Numbered from the stretch's first letter, positions 15,561 through 24,553 are shown. The stretch: 52,314 nucleotides of DNA from JAYEIA01 sp964472505 (GCA_964472505.1 CAYYQW010000021.1:1-52314), one strand, 5' to 3'. Translations and numbers: made by a program. The notes: generated by a model from the letters alone, not told the origin.

Positions 15561-18379
15561 CTTTTTATTTTCGGTTTCACATCATACGCCCGGGCGTGTT
15601 CATCGCAAAGCCACATTACGTAGCCTTCCGGCGTGATTTTTCTGACTAAGCCGCGCCATTGTTTTTTGGGGTCGTATTTGTTGAGCAGTTCTGCAATGAG
15701 TTGCAGTTCATAGCGTTTATCGTAATATTGGGGTGCTTCGGCAATTTCAATATCGGTGCCGGCGGTTTTTACGGCATCAAATTTTCTGAGGATGGTATTT
15801 GCGAAATTTATTTCTTCATGTATCGGCAATTCTTTGCCGGTGAATTTGCTCAGTGCGGGATTTATAATCGGAATGGTCCATTTCAGGAATTTCAACATGC
15901 GGTTATAGTAAGGAGCTGCTTTTCTGAGCCATTCTCGGCTTATTTTTATGCTGTAAGGTTTGCCCACCGGGTGCTGATGCCCGGGATGTTGGCACCACAA
16001 GTGCAAGTCTAAGTAATATACATCGAGTCGTAATTTCTCTATTAATTTTAAATCTTCTTTTGCACTGAGTGTAAACAGGTTCGGACAGCTGATATCCAGC
16101 ATGCGCTGTTGCACCTGAAAGCTTTTAATGAATTCCAGCTCAATAAATTTTCTGAGTTCGGCAAAATGTGTTTGCGTCAGTTTTATTAATTCTTCATTTC
16201 CTGATTTTATGAGTGTTGCCTGAGCTTTGAAATGTGCATCCATTTCTTCTATTATGCTTTCATTTACTTGGTCGGATGTGTTTTTCATACTAATGCCGTA
16301 GAGCATTTTGGAGATACTCATATTCTCCATGCCTTCGGGGCATTCAATGGTTTTTATCGGCGGAATATTGTTCAAGCGTTTCTCCAGATGCCGAATATCA
16401 AACTTGTGGCGGCATTTTTTGCCTGCATGCCCCGGACAGGGGACTTTCAGGCGCATTTCAAGCCCCTCGAAAGGTTTAAGTGTGTCTTCCAGCGTATCGC
16501 GCAATAAGGCCGAAAAATATTCGGGGCTGTTACCTCGTACTTTTAAGAGTATTTGCTTTTTATCGGGTTTGGCAATTATAAGCGCCAAGTTTTCGGCATT
16601 GTCAAGTGTGGTGTTTTGCTTGTATTTGAGCAAAACTCCATTGCGCCAATGGGTGAAGGTTGTAAACCGGTGCGTGCGTGCAATAAAGCGGGTTGGGATG
16701 CCGGCCGGCATGGCATTCAAATCATCGTAAAGAAGCGTTATTTCTCGTTTGTCTTCCATACTGTCCCAAGGGTCAACAAAATTAGGTTCTTCGTGGCGCA
16801 GCTTTTCCACAACGAGACATACGGTTTTTGGGTCGTCCACTTTATAGGCCAAATCAAATATCTCCATAAGGTGCACCAGTTTGTTTTGCATTTCTTGCGG
16901 TATATCGGCCCAGATTTTATTCATTACCGAAAGCTCCAAAAATCCTCCGGTTTTATCTACCGCTTTGCTGTCTAATATTTTTGCCATTAGCCCGTTTACC
17001 CATTCCGGTTTTATGATAATGGTATTCTTCAACAGTTCATCTTGATTATAGTAAAGAATTTCTCCCATTTCATGAAGATATTCTGCCGGATTTTCGTATT
17101 CGGAAGTATTCATTCCGGTTTCAAAAAAGATTTTATACAATTCCTTTCGGCCGATGTAGCGCTCGCTCAAAGATTTTATTTCTTCGGCAGCTCGAACCCA
17201 GGTTTTGGGGCGTTCGGCGCCCATATATTTCAGTTTAACGCAATGGTGTTTTATGGATTTTCGCAGTTCGGCAATACCTTTTCCGTCCGCATTATCCACT
17301 TCAAAAAATTTTATGATTTTCCCTTTTTTGGCCTTTTCATATTTATAAAGAATGTCCTTCACGGGCAAATCGGCTCGGCGATCGTTGGTATTGGTGGCTA
17401 CAATGTATATGGGCGAGTTGGGCGCAAGCGCTTCAATGGTATCTAACCAATAATAAAGCTTTCCGGCTTCGTAACCTAAGCGGGCACTCCAAACCAGAAG
17501 AAAAAATGAATTATTCGTAAGATAAAACTGGTGCGTGGCATGGTAAATTTCCTGTCCGCCGAAATCCCATACATTCAGATTCATTTCCGTATTTTCTTCC
17601 GTAGGATGCTTAAGCTTGAGCGTTTCAACTTGCATGCCGTGCGTGCTTCCTTTTTGTGCATCAAAAGGCAGGCCGGCAAGCGAATCTAAAAGACAGGATT
17701 TCCCTACGCCGCCTTGGCCCACAATTACCATTTTTGAATGCCAAAGCCGTATTTTATCTTTTTCAAGATAATCAAACAGACTTTCCGAGCCTTTTTGTAT
17801 GATATGTTGAGGCACATTCACCGGTGAATTTCCGGAAATATTGAAACTTTTAAGTCGCTTGAGCCCCGTGAGCTTATCCGGTATATATTCTATGCGGTTG
17901 TTTGATAAGTCAACGCGTTTGAGAGAGCCTGCCGTACTAATGCTTTCCGGTACCGAGTATAATTTGTTTTTCGCAAGTCCTAAAGTTGACAAGTTGCCTA
18001 AGCTTTCACTCAGAAAATTGATATCTTCAATTTTATTATTGAATAATTGCAAAACTTCTAAGTTTTCAAGCTTTTGAATTTCTGAAGCAGATTCCGATAT
18101 TTGATTATGCGACAAATCTAATACTTTTAAATTCTTTAGCCGTTTTATTTCCGGCGGAATATTTTTAATTTTAGTATGCCTTATGACCAATTTTTGAAGC
18201 TTATCCAATAAAAATATTTCTTTTGGAAATTCGCTGATATCAGAGCTTATAAGCGATAGTCCTACCACTCTTTTTTGGTCGTAAATAACACTGTTTGATG
18301 TGCCCGAAATGGTTTTTCTTTCAATAAAAGACCCGGTTTTTTTAGAAAGTTGTTTAATGATTTCTCGGTCATCGGTCAT
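15554..18379 (-). CDS. leucine-rich-repeat Roco GTPase (LRR-Roc-COR)
   Basis: 941 residues, cytoplasmic (no signal peptide). Residues about 37-205 form around seven leucine-rich repeats of 22-24 residues (LKNLKVLDLSHNQI, LENLEVLQLFNNKI and so on). The Roc GTPase domain follows: P-loop GQGGVGKS (221-228), DFGGQE switch II (272-277) and a TNTND segment at the G4 position (329-333). The COR domain covers roughly 390-600. A later CPGHAGKKCRHKFD cluster (Cys648, His651, Cys656) with Cys680 may bind a metal. The C-terminal 250 residues are helical and unassigned. Bacterial Roco proteins dimerise through COR and cycle with GTP; their cellular roles are mostly unknown. The gene is transcribed alone and has no obvious partner. 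Confidence 0.9.
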   Translation of the reverse strand: MTDDREIIKQLSKKTGSFIERKTISGTSNSVIYDQKRVVGLSLISSDISEFPKEIFLLDKLQKLVIRHTKIKNIPPEIKRLKNLKVLDLSHNQISESASEIQKLENLEVLQLFNNKIEDINFLSESLGNLSTLGLAKNKLYSVPESISTAGSLKRVDLSNNRIEYIPDKLTGLKRLKSFNISGNSPVNVPQHIIQKGSESLFDYLEKDKIRLWHSKMVIVGQGGVGKSCLLDSLAGLPFDAQKGSTHGMQVETLKLKHPTEENTEMNLNVWDFGGQEIYHATHQFYLTNNSFFLLVWSARLGYEAGKLYYWLDTIEALAPNSPIYIVATNTNDRRADLPVKDILYKYEKAKKGKIIKFFEVDNADGKGIAELRKSIKHHCVKLKYMGAERPKTWVRAAEEIKSLSERYIGRKELYKIFFETGMNTSEYENPAEYLHEMGEILYYNQDELLKNTIIIKPEWVNGLMAKILDSKAVDKTGGFLELSVMNKIWADIPQEMQNKLVHLMEIFDLAYKVDDPKTVCLVVEKLRHEEPNFVDPWDSMEDKREITLLYDDLNAMPAGIPTRFIARTHRFTTFTHWRNGVLLKYKQNTTLDNAENLALIIAKPDKKQILLKVRGNSPEYFSALLRDTLEDTLKPFEGLEMRLKVPCPGHAGKKCRHKFDIRHLEKRLNNIPPIKTIECPEGMENMSISKMLYGISMKNTSDQVNESIIEEMDAHFKAQATLIKSGNEELIKLTQTHFAELRKFIELEFIKSFQVQQRMLDISCPNLFTLSAKEDLKLIEKLRLDVYYLDLHLWCQHPGHQHPVGKPYSIKISREWLRKAAPYYNRMLKFLKWTIPIINPALSKFTGKELPIHEEINFANTILRKFDAVKTAGTDIEIAEAPQYYDKRYELQLIAELLNKYDPKKQWRGLVRKITPEGYVMWLCDEHARAYDVKPKIKSQ

Positions 18380-18401
18380 AAAGCGTGAATTTTTATTTAC
18401 A

Positions 18402-18409
18402 CAAATTTA
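18402..18409 (-). promoter_or_regulatory. putative -7 element of the Roco gene (TAAATTTG)
   Basis: The minus strand reads TAAATTTG, 22 bp before the start codon, matching TAnnTTTG. There is no clear -33 element. Confidence 0.4.
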
Positions 18410-18577
18410 ATATTTTTATTTCTATTTGAAGTTTCGCAGCACTCCAATTGTTGAAAATAAGCAAATTGTTTTATAAATGAATATTATTTTGAGCGTGTAA
18501 ATATTTTATAGTCAATGCTTTATGTGAAAAATCTCAAAACCGAAAAACAATTCCGTATAAAAATTTGAGAGTCTAAA

Positions 18578-18661
18578 TAGTGGTCTGACGGCTGTTTTAA
18601 CATAATGCCGGCAATGCAATTGATAAGTATGCAGATAGTTAACAGAGCCGTCTGACCGCTA
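18578..18661. repeat. 24-bp imperfect inverted repeat with 36-nt loop
   Basis: Arms 18578-18601 and 18638-18661 pair at 20 of 24 positions; the core GACGGCT/AGCCGTC is exact. The loop contains TGCCGGCA. There is no T tract after either arm. It could be a miniature element remnant or a structured RNA. Confidence 0.6.
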
Positions 18662-18702
18662 CTTCGCAAAAGGCTTCAAGTATCCTGCCTTGCAACATGA
18701 TG

Positions 18703-18749
18703 TATCTTACATCTAAATACTTATATCTTACATCTAAATACTTATATCT
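18703..18749. repeat. 21-bp tandem repeat, 2.2 copies
   Basis: The unit TATCTTACATCTAAATACTTA occurs at 18703-18723 and 18724-18744, followed by TATCT. Read on the other strand it contains the TAAGATG-like words seen in the heptamer array at 27188. Confidence 0.8.
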
Positions 18750-18812
18750 GACTTAGCCGGCATTGCAAAAAAGATTTTTTGATTAGTGTAAATAATAATT
18801 TCGGGAACTTAT

Positions 18813-18820
18813 TATCTTTG
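18813..18820 (+). promoter_or_regulatory. putative -7 element of mgtE (TATCTTTG)
   Basis: TATCTTTG matches TAnnTTTG and lies 38 bp before the mgtE ATG. The -33 element is not clear. Confidence 0.5.
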
Positions 18821-18857
18821 GCGACTGCGATTATTATTCACCAAAAAGAAAGAACCG

Positions 18858-20225
18858 ATGGCTATGCAATTTGAACCGACGAGAGAATATATTGATGAGT
18901 TAACGGCTATTATAGATGCCGAAGATAAAAAGACGGCTTCGCAACTGATGGATGAGTTGCATGCTGCCGATATCGCCGATTTATACGATGAATTGAGCAT
19001 TGAACAGGCGAAATTTTTGTTTCTGCAAATATCCGACGGAGAGAAAGCAGCTGATGTTATCGCTGAATTGGACGATGACGACCGGGAACGATTTCTGAAA
19101 GTAATTCCCAGTGATATTATTGCCAATCGCTTTATCCATTTTATGGATTCCGATGATGCGGCTGATGTAATGGCCGATATTTCTTCCGAGAAACGTGCCG
19201 AAGTTCTGGAATATGTGGAAGATATTAATCAAGCCGGCGATATTGTAGATTTGATGGCCTACGATGCCGAAAGCGCCGGTGGTTTAATGGGTAAGGAATA
19301 CATTTCGGTAAACTGGAATTTCGGGATTGAACAAGCCATTGACGCTATTCGCCGTAAAGCCGAAGATGTGGATGAAGTGTACTATGTATATGTTGTAGAT
19401 GATGATAATGTGTTGCGCGGAGCTTTATCACTGAAACAGCTAATTCTTGCCCCTCAAGGGAAAAAAGTAAAAGACATATTTGAAGGTGGTGTAGTATCGG
19501 TGCCGGCTGATATGCATGCGGCCGAGGTATCGAACATTGCCGATAAATACGATTTGGTGGCTTTGCCGGTAGTAGATTTCAAAGATCGTTTGGTGGGTCG
19601 TATTACCATTGACGATATCGTGGATTTTATGCGCGATGAAGCTGAAAAAGACTATCAAATGGTTTCAGGTATTTCCGATGACATTGAACCTACCGACAGT
19701 GTTTGGAAAATTACAAAAGCACGTTTACCCTGGCTATTGGTAGGGCTTACCGGCGGTATCATGGGCGCTTTGGTAATTGGGGCTTATGAAGTTGAGCTTG
19801 AGCAGCATGCTGCCATGGCTTTCTTTATTCCGCTGATTGCCGCCATGGGCGGAAATGTAGGCGTACAATCTTCTTCCATTGTGGTTCAGGCGTTAGCCAA
19901 TAACACATTAAGTTCCGACAGCATTTTCAGAAAGGTTATTAAAGAGCTTTCCGTAGCTTTAATCAACGGTTTGGTTTTGTCTTTGATAATCTTTTTGTAT
20001 AATTATCTTTTTACTGATTCTCAGGCGCTTACCTATACTGTGAGCTCTGCTTTATTTTTGGTTATTTTGTTTGCTTCTGTGTTCGGAACTTTGGTGCCTT
20101 TGGTTTTAGACAGATATAAAATAGACCCGGCATTGGCTACCGGGCCTTTCATTACAACAGCTAATGATATTGTGGGTTTGTTAATCTACCTGGCAATCGG
20201 AGCAGCCTTGTTTACTTTGATGTAA
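18858..20225 (+). CDS. mgtE: magnesium transporter MgtE
   Basis: 455 residues, the standard MgtE length. Residues 1-130 are the helical N domain with MgtE superhelical repeats (DELHAADIADLYDELSIEQ; DDDDRERFLKVIPSD). Next come two CBS domains (about 135-255, with YISVNWNFGIEQAIDAIRRK and VSVPADMHAAEVSNIADKYDLVALPVVD). A five-helix channel domain starts near 285 and carries the signature FIPLIAAMGGNVGVQSSSI. It conducts Mg2+ across the inner membrane, and the acidic N and CBS domains close the pore when intracellular Mg2+ is high. It is monocistronic, from a TATCTTTG promoter, with a strong palindromic terminator-like hairpin 105 bp downstream. Confidence 0.96.
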   Translation: MAMQFEPTREYIDELTAIIDAEDKKTASQLMDELHAADIADLYDELSIEQAKFLFLQISDGEKAADVIAELDDDDRERFLKVIPSDIIANRFIHFMDSDDAADVMADISSEKRAEVLEYVEDINQAGDIVDLMAYDAESAGGLMGKEYISVNWNFGIEQAIDAIRRKAEDVDEVYYVYVVDDDNVLRGALSLKQLILAPQGKKVKDIFEGGVVSVPADMHAAEVSNIADKYDLVALPVVDFKDRLVGRITIDDIVDFMRDEAEKDYQMVSGISDDIEPTDSVWKITKARLPWLLVGLTGGIMGALVIGAYEVELEQHAAMAFFIPLIAAMGGNVGVQSSSIVVQALANNTLSSDSIFRKVIKELSVALINGLVLSLIIFLYNYLFTDSQALTYTVSSALFLVILFASVFGTLVPLVLDRYKIDPALATGPFITTANDIVGLLIYLAIGAALFTLM

Positions 20226-20330
20226 GGAGCATGTATTTCTTCAAACTCAAATAATAGGCTAACGCTAATACGAGGCTGTTGAAATTATGAATCGCTGAAT
20301 CCGATTTGGCTCAAGGCAGCTTTGTTATAA

Positions 20331-20354
20331 AACCGACGGGTTAACCCGTCGGTT
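20331..20354. terminator. bidirectional palindromic hairpin
   Basis: A perfect palindrome with arms AACCGACGGGTT/AACCCGTCGGTT, forming an 11-12 bp stem. T residues follow on the minus side (CGGTTTTATAA) and fewer on the plus side. Its place between convergent genes suits transcription termination in both directions. Confidence 0.5.
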
Positions 20355-20389
20355 GTTAATTATCAACTATTTATAACAATGGTTCATTA

Positions 20390-20473
20390 AACTTTGCCAA
20401 AGTTGCAGCTCGCAAACTGTAATGAAACTAATAATCAACACTATAAGTGAAACAGATAAACTTTGGCAAAGTT
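20390..20473. repeat. pair of inverted palindromic words AACTTTGCCAAAGTT / AACTTTGGCAAAGTT
   Basis: Two exact 15-bp copies at 20390-20404 and 20459-20473. Each is itself a palindrome apart from its centre, and each is the reverse complement of the other. They are 54 bp apart. They may form hairpins separately or pair together, and probably serve as intergenic terminator-like elements. Confidence 0.65.
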
Positions 20474-20595
20474 CTCATTTTCAGTCTGATGGAAAAGCAT
20501 AACGAACTATTATATAATTTTCTTCATTGAATTACGTCCTTTTCGGAGTACTCTCATACATGTAAATTCTGCGGCGATACTACAGCGATATAAAG

Positions 20596-21771
20596 CTATC
20601 CGTTTTGCTTTTCTTGTTTTCGTCGTTTCATTTCTTGTTTTATAAGCCGTAATTCTCGGCTGCTTTGTCCGCCTACTGATGTGTTTTCTTCCGCACGCCT
20701 AAGCAGGTAAGGTAAAACGTGTTTTACGGGGCCGTATGGCAGATATTTTGCAACATTATAGCCTTCTGCCGCCAAGTTAAAACTAATGTGGTCGCTCATG
20801 CCGTAGAGTTGTGAAAACCAGATTCTTTCATCATCTTTTTTAAGGCCTTTTCCCTCAGCGAGTTCACACAGCAACAAATTGCTTTCTTCGTTATGGGTTC
20901 CGTTAAAGATACTCATTTTATCAATATGCTCCATTGAAAAACGCAGCGCATCATTGTATGCTTTGTCGGTAGCTTCTTTGTTCGGGTGAATGGGCGATTC
21001 ATATCCTTTTTCGGCAGCGCGTTCCCTTTCTTTTTCCATATAAGCGCCTCGCACAAATTTGGCTCCGAGATAATAGTTACCCTCAAGAGCTTTCTGATAG
21101 GTTTTTTTTAAATGTTCTAAACGGTCATGTCGGTACATTTGCCAGGTATTGAATACAATGGCTTTTTCCTTGTTGTATTTGGCCATCATTTCATCGGCAA
21201 TATTATCTAATATTTCTTGGTACCAAGAGTCTTCCGCATCTATCAATAGTGGAATATTGCCTTCGTAAGCAGTTTTGGCCATTTTTTCGATGCGTGCTTT
21301 AAATTTATCTAAGAGCACTTTTTCTTCTTCATTTAATTCAGCGCCTGTGCTTGCTTTTTCCAAAACGGCAGATTGTACCATAGCCGTGGGTTTGAAGACC
21401 GCAAAAGGAATGTTTTGGTTTTGGGCGGCATTCTTTACGGAGCGCAGGGTTTCTTCCAATGCTGCATTTATATCCGCTTCATTTTCTTTGCCTTCCACTG
21501 AATAATCAAGGATGGATTTCACATTATGTTTGGCCAATTCTTCTACTACGGGCAAGCATTTGTCAATGGTTTCGCCGCCCACGAATTGTCTGAACAAAGT
21601 TTTTTTTACAATGCCTTCAATGGGTAATTTGAGCTTCATAGCTACTTTTGCGCCTATCTGTCCGGTTTTTTGAATCAGCGGGTTGGCCATGATTGAAAAT
21701 AAACGATGCGCCCATTTAAGGTCTCGGTTAGTTTTGGTAATAAAAGCTTTTTCTGTATTTGTAAAGTCCAT
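20596..21771 (-). CDS. proline dehydrogenase
   Basis: 391 residues, the size of a single-function FAD-dependent PRODH. It oxidises proline to 1-pyrroline-5-carboxylate and passes electrons to quinone. The TIM-barrel markers are present: IDKCLPVVEELAKHNVKSILDYSVEG, PLLIDAEDSWYQ, IVFNTWQMYRHDRLEHL, GAKFVRGAYMEKERERA, WFSQLYGMSDHISFNLA. Near the C-terminus is the substrate-binding LRRAEENTS (about 356-364). It lacks the P5C dehydrogenase domain of bifunctional PutA, so that step must be encoded elsewhere. It is divergent from aroB across a 98-bp gap. The start is ATG at 21771, preceded by a TAAGTTTG element. Confidence 0.95.
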   Translation of the reverse strand: MDFTNTEKAFITKTNRDLKWAHRLFSIMANPLIQKTGQIGAKVAMKLKLPIEGIVKKTLFRQFVGGETIDKCLPVVEELAKHNVKSILDYSVEGKENEADINAALEETLRSVKNAAQNQNIPFAVFKPTAMVQSAVLEKASTGAELNEEEKVLLDKFKARIEKMAKTAYEGNIPLLIDAEDSWYQEILDNIADEMMAKYNKEKAIVFNTWQMYRHDRLEHLKKTYQKALEGNYYLGAKFVRGAYMEKERERAAEKGYESPIHPNKEATDKAYNDALRFSMEHIDKMSIFNGTHNEESNLLLCELAEGKGLKKDDERIWFSQLYGMSDHISFNLAAEGYNVAKYLPYGPVKHVLPYLLRRAEENTSVGGQSSRELRLIKQEMKRRKQEKQNG

Positions 21772-21786
21772 GGTTTCTTTTTTTTA

Positions 21787-21794
21787 CAAACTTA
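21787..21794 (-). promoter_or_regulatory. putative -7 element of the proline dehydrogenase gene (TAAGTTTG)
   Basis: The minus strand reads TAAGTTTG, 16 bp before the start codon, matching TAnnTTTG and implying a very short leader. No -33 TTG was found at the expected spacing. Confidence 0.4.
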
Positions 21795-21825
21795 ATAATA
21801 ATTGATTTTAAGAAAGTAGATATTG

Positions 21826-21855
21826 TTGGTGTTTTTTAGATAATGTTTATTTTTG
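21826..21855 (+). promoter_or_regulatory. promoter of aroB
   Basis: TTG at 21826-21828 and TATTTTTG at 21848-21855 are separated by 19 bp, a full match to the Bacteroidota promoter pattern. The ATG follows at 21870, so the leader is under about 10 nt. Confidence 0.6.
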
Positions 21856-21869
21856 TGTGAAACAAAATT

Positions 21870-22943
21870 ATGAAAAAACCGACCGATAAACTGCTTATAA
21901 CTGAGGATTTATCTTCAGATTTAAGACAATTTCTGCTAAACAGGCAGGAAACAAACTTTTTTATTATTACCGATGATATTGTTCATGAGTATTGTTGGCC
22001 TTTGATTGCAGATGTTTTTGACGGCCGGCAAACATCCCTTATAAAAATACCGCAGGGCGAGAAAAATAAAACCATTGAAACGGCTGCCGAAATTTGGACA
22101 TTTTTATTAAACCGTTCAGCTGATCGGAAAAGTTCACTCATTATAAATTTGGGCGGCGGCTTGGTTACCGATACCGGAGCTTTTGCTGCTTCTGTTTTTA
22201 AGCGCGGTATTCCTTACGCAAATATTCCTACAAGCCTGCTGGCCCAGGCCGATGCTGCCATAGGCGGGAAAAACGGTGTGAATTTCCAATCTTTGAAAAA
22301 TCAAATTGGTTGTTTTGGCGTGGCCGAAGAAACTTTTATTTATCCGGAATTTACCAAAAGCTTGCATAAACGGGAGTTTTTAAGCGGACTGGCAGAAATG
22401 TTCAAGCATGCTTTGCTTTCGGATAAAAGCCATTGGGAGCAGCTTATGGCTTTTGCCCAAAACTTGGAGTCTGAGGGAAATCTTATTCCTGTTGATTTGT
22501 TGAAGAGAACTACCGATATCAAACTTTCTTATACGCAGCAGGATCGAAATGAGAAAGGCATCCGGGCAGCTTTAAATTTGGGACACACTTTCGGGCATGC
22601 CATTGAAAGTGTTTACAGCGCAAGCGAACATCCGATTAAACACGGAGAAGCCGTAGCAGCAGGAATGATTATGGAACTGTTTTTGTCGCATAAAAAATTG
22701 AATTTTAGTTTAAAGACCATGTTAAAAACAGCTCAGGATTTAATTGAGTTTTTTGAACCGGCTGATTTGCTGATTGAGAAAACGGATGCTTTGGTAAAAG
22801 CCATGCTTAGTGATAAAAAAAATATTGGAAACAGCATAAATTGTATTTTATTAAGTGATTGGGGGAAACCTATATTAGAACATACAATAACAAGGGAAGA
22901 TGTCAGCGAAGCGCTTAATTTTTATGTGCAACTCGTAAAATAA
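21870..22943 (+). CDS. aroB: 3-dehydroquinate synthase
   Basis: 357 residues, normal AroB length. It converts DAHP to 3-dehydroquinate, the second step of the shikimate pathway, using NAD+ and a divalent metal in the cytoplasm. The NAD-binding glycine motif NLGGGLVTDTGAFAASVFKRG (near residue 95) and PTSLLAQADAAIGGKNGVNF are intact. The metal ligands are recognisable as Glu in LAEMFKH (about 176), His in NLGHTFGHAIE (about 239) and His in IKHGEAVAAGM (about 257). No other aro gene is nearby. The gene reads divergently from proline dehydrogenase and is probably transcribed alone. Confidence 0.95.
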   Translation: MKKPTDKLLITEDLSSDLRQFLLNRQETNFFIITDDIVHEYCWPLIADVFDGRQTSLIKIPQGEKNKTIETAAEIWTFLLNRSADRKSSLIINLGGGLVTDTGAFAASVFKRGIPYANIPTSLLAQADAAIGGKNGVNFQSLKNQIGCFGVAEETFIYPEFTKSLHKREFLSGLAEMFKHALLSDKSHWEQLMAFAQNLESEGNLIPVDLLKRTTDIKLSYTQQDRNEKGIRAALNLGHTFGHAIESVYSASEHPIKHGEAVAAGMIMELFLSHKKLNFSLKTMLKTAQDLIEFFEPADLLIEKTDALVKAMLSDKKNIGNSINCILLSDWGKPILEHTITREDVSEALNFYVQLVK

Positions 22944-23050
22944 TTAGTTGAATTTTCTTTTCCGGTATTCTATTTGTATTAAAAACACTGAATTTTGACT
23001 AAAATAATTTACATAATATTTTGTAACACACAGCGTTTTAGTTTTATAAA

Positions 23051-24136
23051 ATGAATCCCAAAAAAAACGGACAATTGAAAAAGCATATACCGGTACATCT
23101 CGCATTAGCTTTTACGCTCTTTTTTGTTTTTCCTCAAGAGAGCGTGGCTCAAATATCTCATTATTCGCAGTTTTATACAACTCCGATGACTATCGGGCCG
23201 TCTTTTGCCGGAATGACCGGAGCCAGCCGAATCTCGCTCAATTGGCGCGACCAATGGCCGGCTATTTCGGGTACTTTCACAACGTATTCCGTGGGCTTTG
23301 ATCATTTTTTTCCGAGAGCAAACAGCGGAATAGGCGCTTTAGTGTACCGAGATCAAGCCGGTGAGGGGAATTTAGCCCTCACCGAAACCGGTTTGATGTA
23401 TTCATACCGGTTGAAAGTTGGTGAAAAACGCGGCAATATTAATAATGAATGGTATTTGCGACCCGGCATATATTTCAAATATTCTCAGCGCTCACTGGAC
23501 TTTCACGAGCTGACTTTTGGGGATATGTTTGATGCAGCCGGAAATATAGCCCGAGCAACCACTCAGCGACCGCCCGCTAATTCACGCGGTTATCTTGATT
23601 TTTCGGCATCACTTCTGGGCTATACCGACCTGTATTGGGGCGGTTTTTCCGTGGATCATCTACTCACACCCGACCAATCGCTTACCATGGAAGCAGAGAG
23701 CAATTTGCCGATGAAAGTTTCAGTTTACGGCGGAACCAAAGTGCTGCTGAAAGGCAGCCGAAATCGTTTTGCGAGCTACGGACGCGCGCCTGAAAGTTTG
23801 ACTTTTTCCTTTCATTACCGCTACCAAGACGGATACGACCAATTGGATTTCGGAACTTATTGGGATCGAGACCCGATTGTGTTAGGCGCTTGGTTTAGAG
23901 GAATTCCCATAGTGGATAAATTACGCGGCAGTTATCAAAATATTGATGCCTTAATAGTACTTTTAGGCTATAAAATCAATCAAAATTTCAGAATCGGATA
24001 CAGTTACGACATTACCATTTCTAAACTTTTGGGTAATACCGGCGGTTCGCATGAAATATCCGTTGTATATGAATTCAATAAAAATCTCAGTGATTTTAAA
24101 CCGCGACACGGCATCATACCTTGTCCTACATTCTAA
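23051..24136 (+). CDS. PorP/SprF-family type IX secretion outer membrane protein
   Basis: 361 residues with a signal peptide ending FPQESVAQ (about residue 34). The mature start, ISHYSQFYTTPMTIGPSFAGMTGASRISLNWRDQWP, is the diagnostic PorP/SprF opening. Several further beta strands suit an outer membrane barrel (YSVGFDHFFPRANSGIGALVYRDQAGEG, GLMYSYRLKVG, FRIGYSYDITISKL). Family members such as SprF are needed to deliver or attach particular type B C-terminal-domain cargoes of the type IX system. The only such cargo in this window is the giant protein starting 4.8 kb downstream. This makes it a candidate partner, although the genes are not adjacent. It ends 12 bp from a convergent lipoprotein gene. 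Confidence 0.92.
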   Translation: MNPKKNGQLKKHIPVHLALAFTLFFVFPQESVAQISHYSQFYTTPMTIGPSFAGMTGASRISLNWRDQWPAISGTFTTYSVGFDHFFPRANSGIGALVYRDQAGEGNLALTETGLMYSYRLKVGEKRGNINNEWYLRPGIYFKYSQRSLDFHELTFGDMFDAAGNIARATTQRPPANSRGYLDFSASLLGYTDLYWGGFSVDHLLTPDQSLTMEAESNLPMKVSVYGGTKVLLKGSRNRFASYGRAPESLTFSFHYRYQDGYDQLDFGTYWDRDPIVLGAWFRGIPIVDKLRGSYQNIDALIVLLGYKINQNFRIGYSYDITISKLLGNTGGSHEISVVYEFNKNLSDFKPRHGIIPCPTF

Positions 24137-24148
24137 GCTGAAACCCGG

Positions 24149-24553
24149 TTATTTGCTTGAGCCGGTTCTCAAAAAAGTATATAAATAATTACCTTTTTGA
24201 AGCTTTAGCTCATTTTCGGTGTATTGTTTTATCTCAAATTCAGCATTTCCCAATCGTAAGCGTTTACCGCCCTCTTTTATTGCTTTTGACCCTTTTTCTT
24301 GGTCAATCTTGGTAGTTTTTACATACGTGCCGTTTGGCAAAAATTCATATTTTGTTTCAAAGGCTGCATTCACAATTGTGTTTATTTCTTCAAGTGTTTC
24401 GGGGTTTTGATAGCTTGGCACTTTATCTGCCGAGCTTAGCTCCCATGTACCGATAAGTTGCGCATCGAGTTTTTCGACGGGCGATTTGAAAATTCCGCAA
24501 GCGCTTATTAATAAGCTAAGAAGGAGGATTGATAAAAGCTGTGTTTTTTTCAT
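24149..24553 (-). CDS. small lipoprotein, lipocalin-like hypothetical
   Basis: 134 residues with a signal peptide and lipobox LISAC (Cys19), so it is probably anchored in the outer or inner membrane. The mature part opens LDAQLIGTWELSSADK, then FLPNGTYVKTTKI and FEIKQYTENELKLQKGNYLYTF. This pattern is common in small lipocalin-like Bacteroidota lipoproteins, but the exact family was not identified. It converges with the PorP/SprF gene (12-bp gap) and probably has its own promoter in the A/T-rich stretch between 24554 and 24747. Confidence 0.75.
   Translation of the reverse strand: MKKTQLLSILLLSLLISACGIFKSPVEKLDAQLIGTWELSSADKVPSYQNPETLEEINTIVNAAFETKYEFLPNGTYVKTTKIDQEKGSKAIKEGGKRLRLGNAEFEIKQYTENELKLQKGNYLYTFLRTGSSK

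Larger units (their letters stand above)
18380..18857. other. divergent intergenic region with inverted and tandem repeats
   Basis: About 480 bp between the Roco gene and mgtE. Contains a 24-bp inverted repeat pair (18578-18661), a 21-bp tandem repeat (18703-18744) and -7 elements for both flanking genes. No reading frame is supported. Confidence 0.6.
20226..20595. other. intergenic region between convergent mgtE and proline dehydrogenase genes
   Basis: 370 bp holding a 24-bp perfect palindrome (20331-20354) and two copies of a 15-bp palindromic word in inverted orientation (20390-20404, 20459-20473). No reading frame is supported. Confidence 0.6.

Noticed and set aside
15431..15649. 72-codon plus-strand frame near the end of the Roco gene
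   Set aside because: It overlaps the Roco coding end and terminator-like hairpin on the opposite strand, and its translation is hydrophobic nonsense from poly-T runs.
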